Source: Pleodorina starrii (lineage: Eukaryota > Chlorophyta > Chlorophyceae > Chlamydomonadales > Volvocaceae). Taken from it: a DNA stretch of 64,000 bases. Each line of letters starts with the position of its first letter. Within the stretch, counting starts at the first letter, position 1. A program made the position numbers and the translations under genes. Below are positions 32,310-41,547 of the stretch, piece by piece. The DNA lies in the NCBI GenBank assembly GCA_030267565.1, contig BRXU01000012.1, forward strand, positions 1,362,501 through 1,426,500, written 5' to 3'. The notes below the pieces were generated by a model that was not told the DNA's origin, ran no database searches, and was given only the letters and a program-made list of their open reading frames with translations.

Positions 32310-32770
32310 TTGGGCGGGGCCCCAGCGTAAAGCTCCTTGGGGGGCCCCGCCCCCGAGGGTTGCCCCTGTCCGTGGCTGGCTGCCTGGCTGGCTGGCCGGC
32401 TGAGTGACGACCAACTCTAACCGCTCGATACGCTGTAAAGCATTAACAATAGTCCTTGACAAACTCTATTACAATCTAAAAGACAACCGTGCATGTATCA
32501 GTAGAAAAGATGTTTGACTGAGTCCATGGTCCGAGGCCGCACTCGCTCCAACGCATCCAGAATTCCTATTCATTCCAACTTATACCGCATTGATCATATA
32601 TAAATGTTAACATGACGGCGTCTCTTCGTTTTAACGCCCAACTATATTTGCATAGTGAACATTGTTCGGGACAAACTATGAGTAGCAAACTGGTTGTTGG
32701 ACGCCAAGCCGCACATGCACACACGATGCGGTCAGATGCGTGAGTCCAGTCAGCATTCGCCCTCGTGGGG
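32310..32770 (+). mobile_element. Dispersed repeat family 1, copy D
   Basis: It begins with the GC hairpin GGGCGGGGCCCCAGCG...GGGGGGCCCCGCCCC (32311-32352), then CTGTCCGTGGCTGG, GAGTGACGACC, the GTCCATGGTC block (32521 onward), TTCATTCCAACTTATACCGC, ATGACGGCG and TGGACGCCAAGCCGC, where it breaks off. It is closest to copy A over its length. Confidence 0.7.
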
Positions 32771-32779
32771 ATGCGTCAA

Positions 32780-33020
32780 ATCGTTATACGCTCAGCCGTA
32801 CAGCCATTTCATTCTTCATTACGGGCTGTCCGATATGAACGTCGGTTCCCCTTGTAACCTTCGCATTCTGTCTCTGGTGGCGATGCGGTGCTGGTGGGCC
32901 TGATGGCAATGCTTTACACACTCCTCCGCGAGTGCCCCTAGGGTAGGATGAACAGTCTGTCTAAGCCTGTACGGCTAGCAGCCGGTGTGACAGCCGGCTC
33001 CCCTTGTGACGATCGAATGT
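32780..33020. repeat. Dispersed repeat family 3, larger copy
   Basis: The sequence around GGTGGCGATGCGG, GGTGGGCCTGATGG, CGCGAGTGCCCCT, GTAGGATGAACAG and GGCTCCCCTTGTGAC matches 55690-55870, with substitutions. Function and class are unknown. Confidence 0.65.
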
Positions 33021-33471
33021 TAAAGACAATGCGGTAACCCTATGCGGGATACACGTGACGGGTATGCGGTCTCCTTGAGGTGAGGGTTCATACCACGACT
33101 GCACAGAACCCTTTGAGACGGGGAAGGGGTGAAAGCGAATGGCGGCAATGGCGCTGTGCCGCCCGCGGGCTGTGGCGGGTGGAGAAGCGTCTGCTGACTG
33201 TGCAGACCCACAGACCCGCCGCTTCAAGCTGGGAAAAGAGTGGGAGCCGCACAAGTACGAATTGTACGAACTCAGAAGTCGTAACGGCCAACCAACATGT
33301 CACGTCGTTAACTGCCACAATGGCCGCATGTCGAACGTCCCACTCGGCAGACGGCATGCGCCGTCCCACGTTTCAGACATCCCACCTGCGCCACTGCGCC
33401 TTGCCTCCCTCGGCTCCCTGCACAACACCAGCTCAGGCGGCATGCGCTGCATGCTTAAGTGGCTAGCTGTG

Positions 33472-34332
33472 CTACTCCTGCTCGACCCTCTTGTCCTCGG
33501 TCTCGGCTCGTGCGCCCGCCGCCGCGCTCCGGCTCCTGCTTCCGCGCCCCCCGCCCCTCACGAAACACGCCGCCGCCCAGACGATCTTGCACAACAGCAA
33601 CCCCTTCACCAACACGTCTCGCACCTCATCAACCCGTTCGATTGCGCTCCTGGCCACCTCCAACGGCCCGGGCTGCACGGGCCCCCCTGCCGAACAGCCG
33701 CCCCCGCCGTCGGATTTCCGCGGCGGCGGCGGCGGCTCCTGCGCCTGCTGCCCGCGCACCTCCCCCACGAGGCGTCCGAAGTCCAAGTCGTACCTCTCGC
33801 ACCGCGTCTCCAGCAGCGTGCGGATCACGAGCGCCTCGCCGTGCAGCGCCGGCGGCAGCCCGCCGATGGAGCCCCAGCGCAGCACGGCCCCGTGCTCCTC
33901 CAGAAAGAGCTGGAGTAGCTTGGCGTACTCCCGGCTGCTGACCGGCTGGTCGGCGGCGAAGTGGACGTCGCCGAAACGTGCGAGGCACTCGCCCGCCCGC
34001 AGCACTTGCCCCACCCAGTCACGAGCCTCGGGTCTGCTCCAAGCCGGGCCGGACACGTCTTTCGCGGAGTTCGTCGCGGCCGGCAGTCCCAGCTCCGCGC
34101 CCCTCCACTGGAGCCAGGAGGCCAGGTGCATGCAGGCCCGGAAGCGGTGCAGCAGGTCGGGGCTGCTTGCGGCAACCTGCCAGAGCTGGGCCGCGGAGGT
34201 GTCATCGGCGCAGTCCGGCGCTGAGCTGCCGGCGCCGCGGTCGTTAGAAGGTGAAGGGCTGGGTTGCGGTAATTCGGCCCGTAGAGGCGGGTGCTCAGGC
34301 ATGGCCGATACTGGGTCAATCATGACGGACAA
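33472..34332 (-). CDS. Orphan single-exon protein of 286 residues
   Basis: This uninterrupted minus-strand frame starts at ATG 34332 and stops at 33474-33472. I do not recognise a family. The middle (about residues 45-190) looks like a folded, helical protein: segments such as LLHRFRACMHLASWLQW, ARDWVGQVLRAGECLARF and EYAKLLQLFLEEHGAVL alternate hydrophobic and charged residues. A Pro-rich/Gly-rich linker follows, then a basic tail with a short hydrophobic stretch (LLLCKIVWAAACF). Plus-strand frames of similar length over the same DNA are rich in Arg, Pro and Ser and read as shadows. It is flanked on both sides by repeats and has no recognised partner gene. A GT donor near 33775 would allow a spliced shorter form. 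Confidence 0.4.
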   Translation of the reverse strand: MSVMIDPVSAMPEHPPLRAELPQPSPSPSNDRGAGSSAPDCADDTSAAQLWQVAASSPDLLHRFRACMHLASWLQWRGAELGLPAATNSAKDVSGPAWSRPEARDWVGQVLRAGECLARFGDVHFAADQPVSSREYAKLLQLFLEEHGAVLRWGSIGGLPPALHGEALVIRTLLETRCERYDLDFGRLVGEVRGQQAQEPPPPPRKSDGGGGCSAGGPVQPGPLEVARSAIERVDEVRDVLVKGLLLCKIVWAAACFVRGGGRGSRSRSAAAGARAETEDKRVEQE

Positions 34333-34721
34333 AAGGCGATGAATATGGTGATCGGGTGGGACGTTCAGATAAAGCCGCGAAGCACGCTACTATGCGTTTT
34401 TGCGTGCCCCTTCAGTTATGAACTGAAAGGGTGGGTGTTACGACAGGTCGTTGCCGATCAACGGCGGCGGTTGAGGCTGTTGCAGCAGGCCTGGGCATGA
34501 AAAGGTAGGGCTTGGTAGGTCGTGCCTACACCTTTGCAGGGACATCGTGTGAAGAAGGAATCGGCAACTGACAACCATGAAAACCAGCGGTCGCCAGTTG
34601 TTGTAACGATGGGCTCCAGATTGCAGACCCTCGGCCAAGGGTTGCAGCAGTTGGGAATCATACGCCGGCAGTTGCGGAAGCAACGGCCGAATGGTTCAGG
34701 AGCAGGCTCAGGAACACGCGC
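34333..34721. other. Intergenic stretch without recognised gene
   Basis: It separates the orphan ORF from family 2 repeats. Only short open frames with no protein-like composition are seen. On the minus strand the left end should hold the promoter of the orphan ORF. Confidence 0.35.
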
Positions 34722-34990
34722 ACAGTCCCAGCACCGCAGCACGGATAGGCAACCGGATAGGCACGAGCAGGGGATGCCAGATAGACACCTGGAGTACCCA
34801 TAGAACTACAGCCTTGGATGTGCAACGGCCACAGACATTGAGCCTTTGGCCCACTGTTGTAGTGAACCTCCGGACAAAGCTACTTGTAATGCACAAGATT
34901 CTACCTGGAACAAAGAGCCCGGTATTGAACCTGGACCGCAGAATGTAAGCAATGGCACCATGCCTCAGCCCGTCGAGCTTGTCTGCTTCA
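34722..34990 (+). repeat. Dispersed repeat family 2, copy 2
   Basis: It is nearly identical to 15742-16010, from AGTCCCAGCACCGCAGCACG through CACTGTTGTAGTGAACCT. It then diverges with a deletion and rejoins at CCTGGACCGCAG. Confidence 0.8.
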
Positions 34991-35352
34991 CGGCCCTCAC
35001 CAAGCCGCGTTCCGGTACGTGTTGTTTGGTGATGCAAGTCCGGAACCTCCGCCTTCCATTTCCCCCCTCCCCTCTGAAGCGAGCGTCCCGACAGCTCCGT
35101 AGTACAGGAACTCCTCATATTAAATCAGACGTATGGACCGTCGAAGCGGTTTGGTTCACTGTGCTTGTTCGGGGACATCCTGCGTCCGGGTCTGGGGTTG
35201 GGCGTTCTGGGCAGGTGCATGCCTGCGGCTTTTGTATTCGCCCAGGAGGGCGGCATGGCGCGTTCCCCTGTGCTGCGCCTCCGGGAGCTTTGATTCGTAT
35301 GCCGTCAGGTAGTGTTCCACCGGTGCGGACTCGCGAATATTCGCTTCGAGCG

Positions 35353-35408
35353 AAACCCTAAAGGCGGAGATCCCAGTTGTTATTAGGAGCCTTTAGCCTT
35401 TAGGGTTT
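35353..35408. repeat. Inverted pair of telomere-like motifs
   Basis: AAACCCTAAAGG at 35353-35364 is complementary to CCTTTAGGGTTT at 35397-35408, 32 bases apart. The core AAACCCTAAA equals a plant-type telomere unit and the telo-box element of some promoters. It lies between two family 2 repeat fragments. Confidence 0.7.
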
Positions 35409-35454
35409 CAAGATAAGAGTCTCAATACCACTGTAATCAGCGAGATCCTACCTT

Positions 35455-35600
35455 AATGTGCGGAAGCGTGGATTTTTGTACCTGAAACGAGTGCGAGAAC
35501 AAAGAGTCTGGGCTTAGCCAGGTATGAAACCTGGACCGCAGTGTGCAATCAATGGCACCATGCCTCAACCCGACGAGCTTGTCTGCTTTGAAGGCGCACG
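35455..35600 (+). repeat. Dispersed repeat family 2, copy 3 (right part only)
   Basis: It matches 15940-16066 almost base for base (ACCTGAAACGAGTG, AAAGAGTCTGGGCTTAGCC, CAACCCGACGAGCTT) but continues past GAGCTT with GTCTGCTT. It shows what the insertion site of family 1 copy B looked like. Confidence 0.75.
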
Positions 35601-35949
35601 TCGTAACGTGTCCCGAGGGTCGGACCCGCGCTCCGCACCAAGTCCGGAACCTCCGCTGTGCACTACGGGTAGGTTGCCCTTGTGTGATCGTCCAAGCGTT
35701 CCAACCGTCTATAATAATGGCGAATGTGTACGATGAATGCCCGGAAATTACGGTCCCCCGTGCTTGATGGCCCTCCCTCTGCCTGCTCGCGCCCTGCTCT
35801 TGCCCTCACCGGCCCCCTGTGCTTGGCGGCCCCTCCTGCCGCCTGCTCTCGCCCTCGACGGCCTCGACGGGCTTGTGGGGATGGAAGAGACCTGGGCGGC
35901 GGCTTCGGACTTGGTCAGGCTTCACGCTGTAACCTGAAGACCCTACTCA

Positions 35950-37655
35950 TCAGTCAGCCCCTCCCAGGGCGCGACCCTGGCAGGCAGAGCCTACGTGGGG
36001 GCTGTGAAGCACCCCACGCAGCCCGAAGGGGCAATGCAGCATTAGTGCCGCTGACACGGCGGGGTGGGTTGCCAGGTCCATCCCTGGGCAAGGGGCCGCC
36101 CGCCGCGACACGCCGGCCCACAGCGCCGCTGCCGCCGGCGGCGGCCGTCCGCCCGTCGGCGCGTGGACAACTCCGGGCGCTGCCATCATGGCGCAGCTGT
36201 TGGCCCGCGAAACCCGCGATCCACCGGGCCCGCCGTGACCGAAGAAGCCGCCCCGGGCTAGACCGCTGCCGCTGCCCCCACCGCCGACGCTGGCGCGGCC
36301 TGCAGGGTCCTCCCCCCTCCCTGTCCCGCTGCCGCTCGCGTTCCCGCTCCCACCTGTCCCGGCTGCCGCTGCGGCTCCTCCCCCGCCTGTCCCAATCCCG
36401 CTCCCGCTCTCGGCTCCCGCTCCGCCGATCATGGCCGCCTGCACCTCCACCTGCACCTCCACCACCAACGCCACGATCTCGGTCGCGACCGTCGTGGTAC
36501 GGCGGCCGGTCGGCGCCGCGGCCGTCCCGTGGGTCGCGCTCCACCTCCCGCTCCCCCTCTCTCTCTCTCTCTCGCTCTCTCTCGAGCCCGCTCCCGCTCT
36601 CGCTCCCAGCGCACGTCAGCTGCTGTGTCTGCAGCGCCGCCCCGCTGCGCCAGCACCCCGACGACTCCCGCTCCCGCTGACCCTCGCCCCCTCGGCTTCA
36701 ATGAGCTACCGCAACTGGTGCCCGGGGATTGCAACGCGGGCGACACGCCCGATTGCTGCTGCTGCCACCCAGCCGCCGGTGGAGGCGGCGGCAGCGGCTG
36801 GGGCGAAGCGGGGTGCGGCGGCTGCGGGAGCCCCAGGCGCGGCGGCGGCGGCGCCGCCAGCGCGTCATTCGCGTTGGCGCCCGTAGATGCTGTCGTCGCC
36901 GCCGCGCTTGCCGCCTCCGCCATCGCTGCGTTCACGCCGGCAGCGGCCGCGACGATGCTCGGGGAGAGCTCCGACGGCCATTGTGCGCCGTGGGAGACAG
37001 CACCGGCCCGGGCGGAGCGGGGCGCCGCCGCCTGCTCCGCGGCCTGAGCCTGAGCCTGAGCTGGCTTCCGGGTCCAGGCTCTGCCACGGCCTCTGGTAGA
37101 TGGGGCGGGGAAGGTCCCCGTGAGAGGGGCGGTGGCTGCGGCGGCAGCTGCGGAGGCGGGCATTGCGGCGGTTGCGGGGGCCGTTGCTGAGGCGGCGGGT
37201 AAGGCGGCGGGTGCGGGTGGTGGTGGTGGTATGGGCCGGGGTGCTGGAAGAGGCGAGGGTGCTGCTGCTGCGGCGGGTACGGGTGTGGAGGGTACTGCTG
37301 CGGCGGTGGGTATTGCGGCGGAGGGAAGAGGTGCGGCGGGTACGGCAGCTGGGTGTAAGGGTGCTGCGGCAGGGACGGGTGTCCCGGCGGCAGCGCCGGT
37401 GGCAGCCCGGGCGGCGGTACTTGCGGCGGCGCTCCCCTGCAGCATTCCCCTGCAGCAGCCCTGCACGCGAAGGGCGGTTAGCGAGCACACGAATTCCCCT
37501 GCCCTGAACCAAGTATCCCCCCTAAACGAAGATCGGGCTGTACTGCGCGCAGCGATGGGATGAGTGTGACCTCCCGCCGTTATGCAAATGGAGCTAATAT
37601 GCCAGCGCTCACGTTTAGTTGTCAGCCCGTCACCGTTGCCCTCCGTGTTTGGCAA
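35950..37655 (-). CDS. Possible Pro-rich / Arg-Glu-rich protein gene, structure uncertain
   Basis: On the minus strand about 37440-37065 one frame encodes a natural-looking Pro/Gln/Tyr/His-rich stretch (for example YTQLPYPPHLFPPPQYPPP). About 36960-36560 another frame runs Ala/Pro-rich into RWERERERARERARERERG. About 36550-36280 a third continues with REVERDPRDGRGAD, HDRRSGSRERERDWDRRG and RSGSRDRWERERERQRDREG. Pro-rich plus Arg/Glu/Ser-rich domains are typical of splicing or mRNA-processing proteins. The two Arg-Glu frames meet at a CT/GA microsatellite (36556-36592), so an intron, a slippage mutation or a base-calling error separates them. No RNA-recognition motif was found. The longest single frame (36429-37655) is probably not the true product. 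Confidence 0.3.
36556..36592. repeat. CT/GA microsatellite
   Basis: A run of CTCTCT with one CG interruption lies at the point where two Arg-Glu-coding frames on the minus strand meet. Confidence 0.8.
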
Positions 37656-38474
37656 GTGGTAAACTGATACCCGATAACAAGCTAAAGGAAATCGTGCTCG
37701 CGAGAAGCTTGGCCGACAATTGCGGTCCCGGACCGGTGCCGCGCGAGCAGGGACTTGTCCTAGGGTTACAAATATTTAAACTGGCTTATGATAATTGGAT
37801 AAGGCTGCGCAGTGGCTTATGATGTGCTTTTGAGTTTTGCATATCTTCGTATTGCAAATTCAATTAGTGTCAAATGCATCCCATAGTACGGCTGCATTTT
37901 CCGACATTCCCGATCGAGTGGGGCCTGTGGATGCATTAAATTCATGATCGGCCTTGTTTACAGGGAGATTTAGGCGGGAGGACGGCCGTGCAAGATAGGG
38001 CCCTCGGCGTGAGTTCGGATTCAGGTACACCTGTTGGCACACAACCGGTGCCTCGACATCATCATAGTGGGATTCGTAGTTCTTCATTAGGCCAAGGGCG
38101 GCTTCGTCCATTTAGGTTGGGTCTCGTCGTGTCACTTCTGTGATACTTCAATACATCCAAGGCAGGCCTGGTAGTAGGCAGACACTTCGGCTGCGCATCT
38201 TAACGTCGGCAGGTATCGGTTGCGACATGTATGTGCTTGCAGGGTTGACCCGAGAAGTGTGCCGCCACTTTAGGGCGCCGCTACGTGCCAGTGCCGCGTA
38301 TTGAAACTAGCGTCATCTGGATGTCTGGAAGCAGTTAGAACGACTGTATCGAATAACCTCAATCAGTCGAACAACCTGCCTTTCCCGTTGCTTTATGGTT
38401 GCTCCCTGTTTCGCGCGGGCTTCCGCACGGTTTGCTGTGTCCAGCTCGCCTCCTCCTACTGTCTAACAGATCCT
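37656..38474. other. Divergent intergenic region upstream of the eIF4B-like gene
   Basis: It is more AT-rich than its surroundings and contains the promoter and 5'UTR of the gene starting at 38475. A minus-strand open frame of 83 codons (37860-38111) has a natural amino-acid mix but no family resemblance, so it is not called. Confidence 0.4.
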
Positions 38475-41400
38475 ATGTCAACTGAAAGGCCACGGCTGCA
38501 ACTTAAACCTCGAGACCCAAACGCTGCCCAGGCCTATGAGGCGCAGCGGGCTCGTGCCGGCAGCAATCCTTTTGGTCAGTAGGTGCAACTTGTTGTTAGG
38601 TATAAGTGAGTCTTGTGCGTGGTTCGAGTTGCGGACCTTGTGTTTGTAGGCGCTGCCAAGCCCAGGGAGCAAGTCATCGCAGAGCGCCTGGGTAAGACGG
38701 AAGAGGAAGTCTTGAAGGAGGCTGTTCAGAAGGAGCGCCCAAAACTGCGCCTTAATGCCGAGCAGCTGGAACAGCGCAAGCAGGCGGAGGTAAGTCAAAT
38801 TGGGAAGTTGGGGGTTTCGGAAGCCCCCCCACGCGCCGGCCCTAACGGCAACTTGCAGCCCGCTTCGGGTGTGCACCATTAATGCAGTTATCATCACGTG
38901 ACGTGCATGATATCCCCTGATGCCCATCATGCAAGGCCATTACCCTGTCATCCTCCTCACTGCCGGGTCCAGGAGTACTGTCGGATATGTCCACATAGGG
39001 CTGTACGGCAAAACGGCATGAGATGTAATTCGCGTCTGCCCAGCATCTGTTACTGGGTTGCCCGCACTTCCAATCACATGTTGTCTTGCCGTACCCGCAC
39101 TGCATTGCCGGACTGCTGTGTCAGGCGCGGATCGAAGAGGTTCGGGTACAGCTGGAGGCTCCGGATAACACCGAGCGTTCCGAGCTGGAGGCTGAGCTGG
39201 CCGCACGCGAGGTGAGGCGCGGGTCGGGGCCGCGGGAGCCCCGTTGCAGAGTGGCGGGGATTCCATCTTGTCCACCGCTTGCCACGTGGTCGTGCTCTTC
39301 CTAACATCGTCCTGGGCTAGGTATGACGGCTGCATGCGAATCGGACGGCTTTCACCAGTGAGCTCAGTGTACCGTATGCACAATCGACAGGGTAGCCGGC
39401 GTGTGCGTTGGAAGAAGCTTGGGGCTGCATGTCTGCGCTCACAGGGCAGTGTAAAACAAAGTGTTGAGAATTCAGAAAGAGATTGGGTCTGACTGCACAG
39501 CGGAACCCCCCCTAGGTACCGCCCCCTTAACAGCCGGCCCCGTTTGGCCTTCCTTCAAGGGAGTGTAATCGATGTGCTCCCTGCGGGTTACTCGTGGGGA
39601 GTGCGCATTACGCCTAGTGTGTACAGTGTACTCGTCTGCACCGGAAGGATTAGAATGAAGTCGAAACTTTTTGCAGCCCTGCACCTGGGGTGCTAGGCCG
39701 ACCAAGAAAGCTTTCTGCTGCGCTCGCGTGCGCAGTCTTGGCCGCGTGTGACCTTCACGCTAGGCGATGGAATTAATGTGGTGCACCGCCTCGTCGTCAT
39801 CCTGTCCTATTTCGCTGTAGGCCGGGCAGGGCTTGCAGCGAAATAGGCCAGGATGACGAGGCGGCTGTAGGCCCTGCCTGGCCTGAAAGGACATATGACC
39901 TGTGGAAGGGTCACATGCGCTGTGGGTTATCTGTGGGTACTGCACTTCGAACAACATGTGCCGGGTTGGCGGCACAGCGAGACTCTCCGTGGTGAGCGTC
40001 TCGTTGATCACTCATTCATGTTGCGTACAAAGATCTGACACTGGTGATGATGGCCGTTGCTGTTGGCTGTTGTCTGGCTGCAGTCGGAGCTAGAGGCCCT
40101 GCTGGACAAGTTTGAGGCGCTGGCGCTTGAAGCCGCACAGCGGGGTGAGATCCAGCGCCCAAGCGAGCGGCGACAGCTGCAGCAGCAGCAGCAAGGACAC
40201 GGAGATGCCGAGGCCGGCCGGCTGGGCGGACGCGAGGGCTACGGAGGGGGAGAGCGCAGCTCGTATGAGCGGCAGCCACGCAGGTACTATGAGCGGGAGG
40301 GAGGCGGCGGCGGACGTGCGGCCTACGGGGGCGAGCACGACAGGCCCCGCGGGGGGCACGACAGAGAAGGCGGCGGCTACAGCCGCGGAGGCAACGGCTC
40401 GAGGGGTGAGTCAGGAGGCGCGAAGTGGAGATCGCGGGTAGAGCTCTCACGGCGGGAGTGCTAGTGGACACCGCGAGCTCTACGTAGACACTACGAAGAC
40501 TCCTTCGGAGTGAAGAGCCAGCGGGCCAGCGGGCCATGCTCTGCAGCAGAAACGACTAGTGGGAAAAGGCCAAGTCATAGTCATACATTAGCGGGACTGG
40601 CCGTGATTCAGCAGGACATTTTCCTTCTCGAACACACAAGAACCATGAGCCTGCTTCCCTGTCCACACGCCATGGCCCGGCCAACGGATCTCAGGAGGTG
40701 CTCGCGGAGGTTACGATCGCGGCGGCGAGGGTGGCAGTGCGGTGTACCAGCGGGCACCTCGCGAGGGCGGCTACACTCGGTACGAACGATCGTACGATCG
40801 CGAGGCTGGGCTAGGCGGCGGCGACCGTGAAGGTGGCCGTGGTGGCGGCAACTACGACCGTAACGGCGGCGACTACGACAGCGGTACGGCCCGGCGGTCA
40901 TTGTGATAAACGCATAATGCATGGGATGTTTTGCACGAGAGGCCTTATGGTGTGGTGTGCGGGTTGCGGGGCGGGCGTGTTGCTGACAGCTCCGGGGGCG
41001 ACGACCTGGCGTCTTGAGTGGCTGCTGCGAGGCGAGGCTCATTCTTCCAAGCATGGCAGACGGCTCATATGGCTGGCACGGGCTGCAGACAGGCATAGCG
41101 TTGCACATGGCTACACGGCGTCTGGAACGGAGTCTGCCCGTATGGAAGCCCTGAATCCTTCTGTAGTACTTGAAAGGCTTCACGTAAAAGGAGCAAGCGC
41201 AGTTCCCATTCACTCCCTCCCGCAAGGCAATCCTGTTATGTAATAGCACGACTCCGCGATTGCATGCACATGAAGCAGGTGGCCGCGGAGGGGGAGGCGA
41301 CTGGGCCGCTGGCGGCGACCGAGGCGGCTACACACGCGGTGGTGGCAGCTTTGAGCGCCGGGGTGGCGGCAGGTTTTACGACCGCGCTCCGCGGGGCGGC

Positions 41401-41547
41401 TACAATGGCGGCGGTGCCGATGACGGCATTCGCGGTGGCCGCGGAGGCGGCGGGCATGGTGGCGGCCGAGGCTATGACGCGACGTACGAGGACCTGACCA
41501 GCACTGATTACGTGAGCCCGTATCAGCTAAACCAGGATCGGTTCTAG
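38475..41547 (+). CDS. eIF4B-like RNA-binding protein with RGG-type tail
   Basis: Six exons join in phase to 368 residues: 38475-38574, 38650-38789, 39125-39211, 40084-40405, 40695-40883, 41279-41547. The N-terminus RPRLQLKPR (5-13) and SNPFGAAKPREQVIAERLG (30-48), followed by RPKLRLN (63-69), is the conserved block of fungal and plant eIF4B, a cofactor of the eIF4A helicase in cap-dependent translation. A charged helical section (70-145; QLEQRKQAEARIEEV, ELEALLDKFEALALEA) is followed by a Gly/Arg/Tyr-rich tail (about 150-350; repeated GGYxR and RGGG elements) as in RNA-binding RGG domains, and a short acidic end YEDLTSTDYVSPYQL. There is no RRM. ATG 38475 was chosen because the conserved block begins right after it; the frame upstream lacks such similarity. 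TGTAA at 41627-41631 may be the poly(A) signal. Confidence 0.85.
39784..39868. repeat. Long hairpin in intron 3 of the eIF4B-like gene
   Basis: The left arm 39784-39817 (CACCGCCTCG...ATTTCGCTG) pairs with the right arm 39836-39864 (CAGCGAAATAGG...GAGGCGG), with one 3-base bulge (an extra CGT) and one mismatch. The loop is 18 bases. The loop sequence is itself complementary to the bases just after the right arm (GCCCTGCCTGGCC), so an alternative fold exists. Confidence 0.85.

Noticed and set aside
33491..34342. Plus-strand open frames of 259 and 283 codons over 33.1-34.3 kb
   Set aside because: They are Arg/Pro/Ser-rich mirror frames of a GC-rich minus-strand ORF whose translation looks like a folded protein.
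36429..37655. 408-codon minus-strand open frame as a single gene
   Set aside because: Its first half is an Ala/Pro shadow of a more natural Pro/Tyr/His-rich frame and its end reads into Trp/Arg runs. A multi-frame (spliced or frameshifted) gene fits better.
37860..38111. 83-codon minus-strand frame upstream of the eIF4B-like gene
   Set aside because: Its amino-acid mix is natural, but there is no homology that I recognise and no splicing or UTR evidence. It could be a small gene, but support is insufficient.
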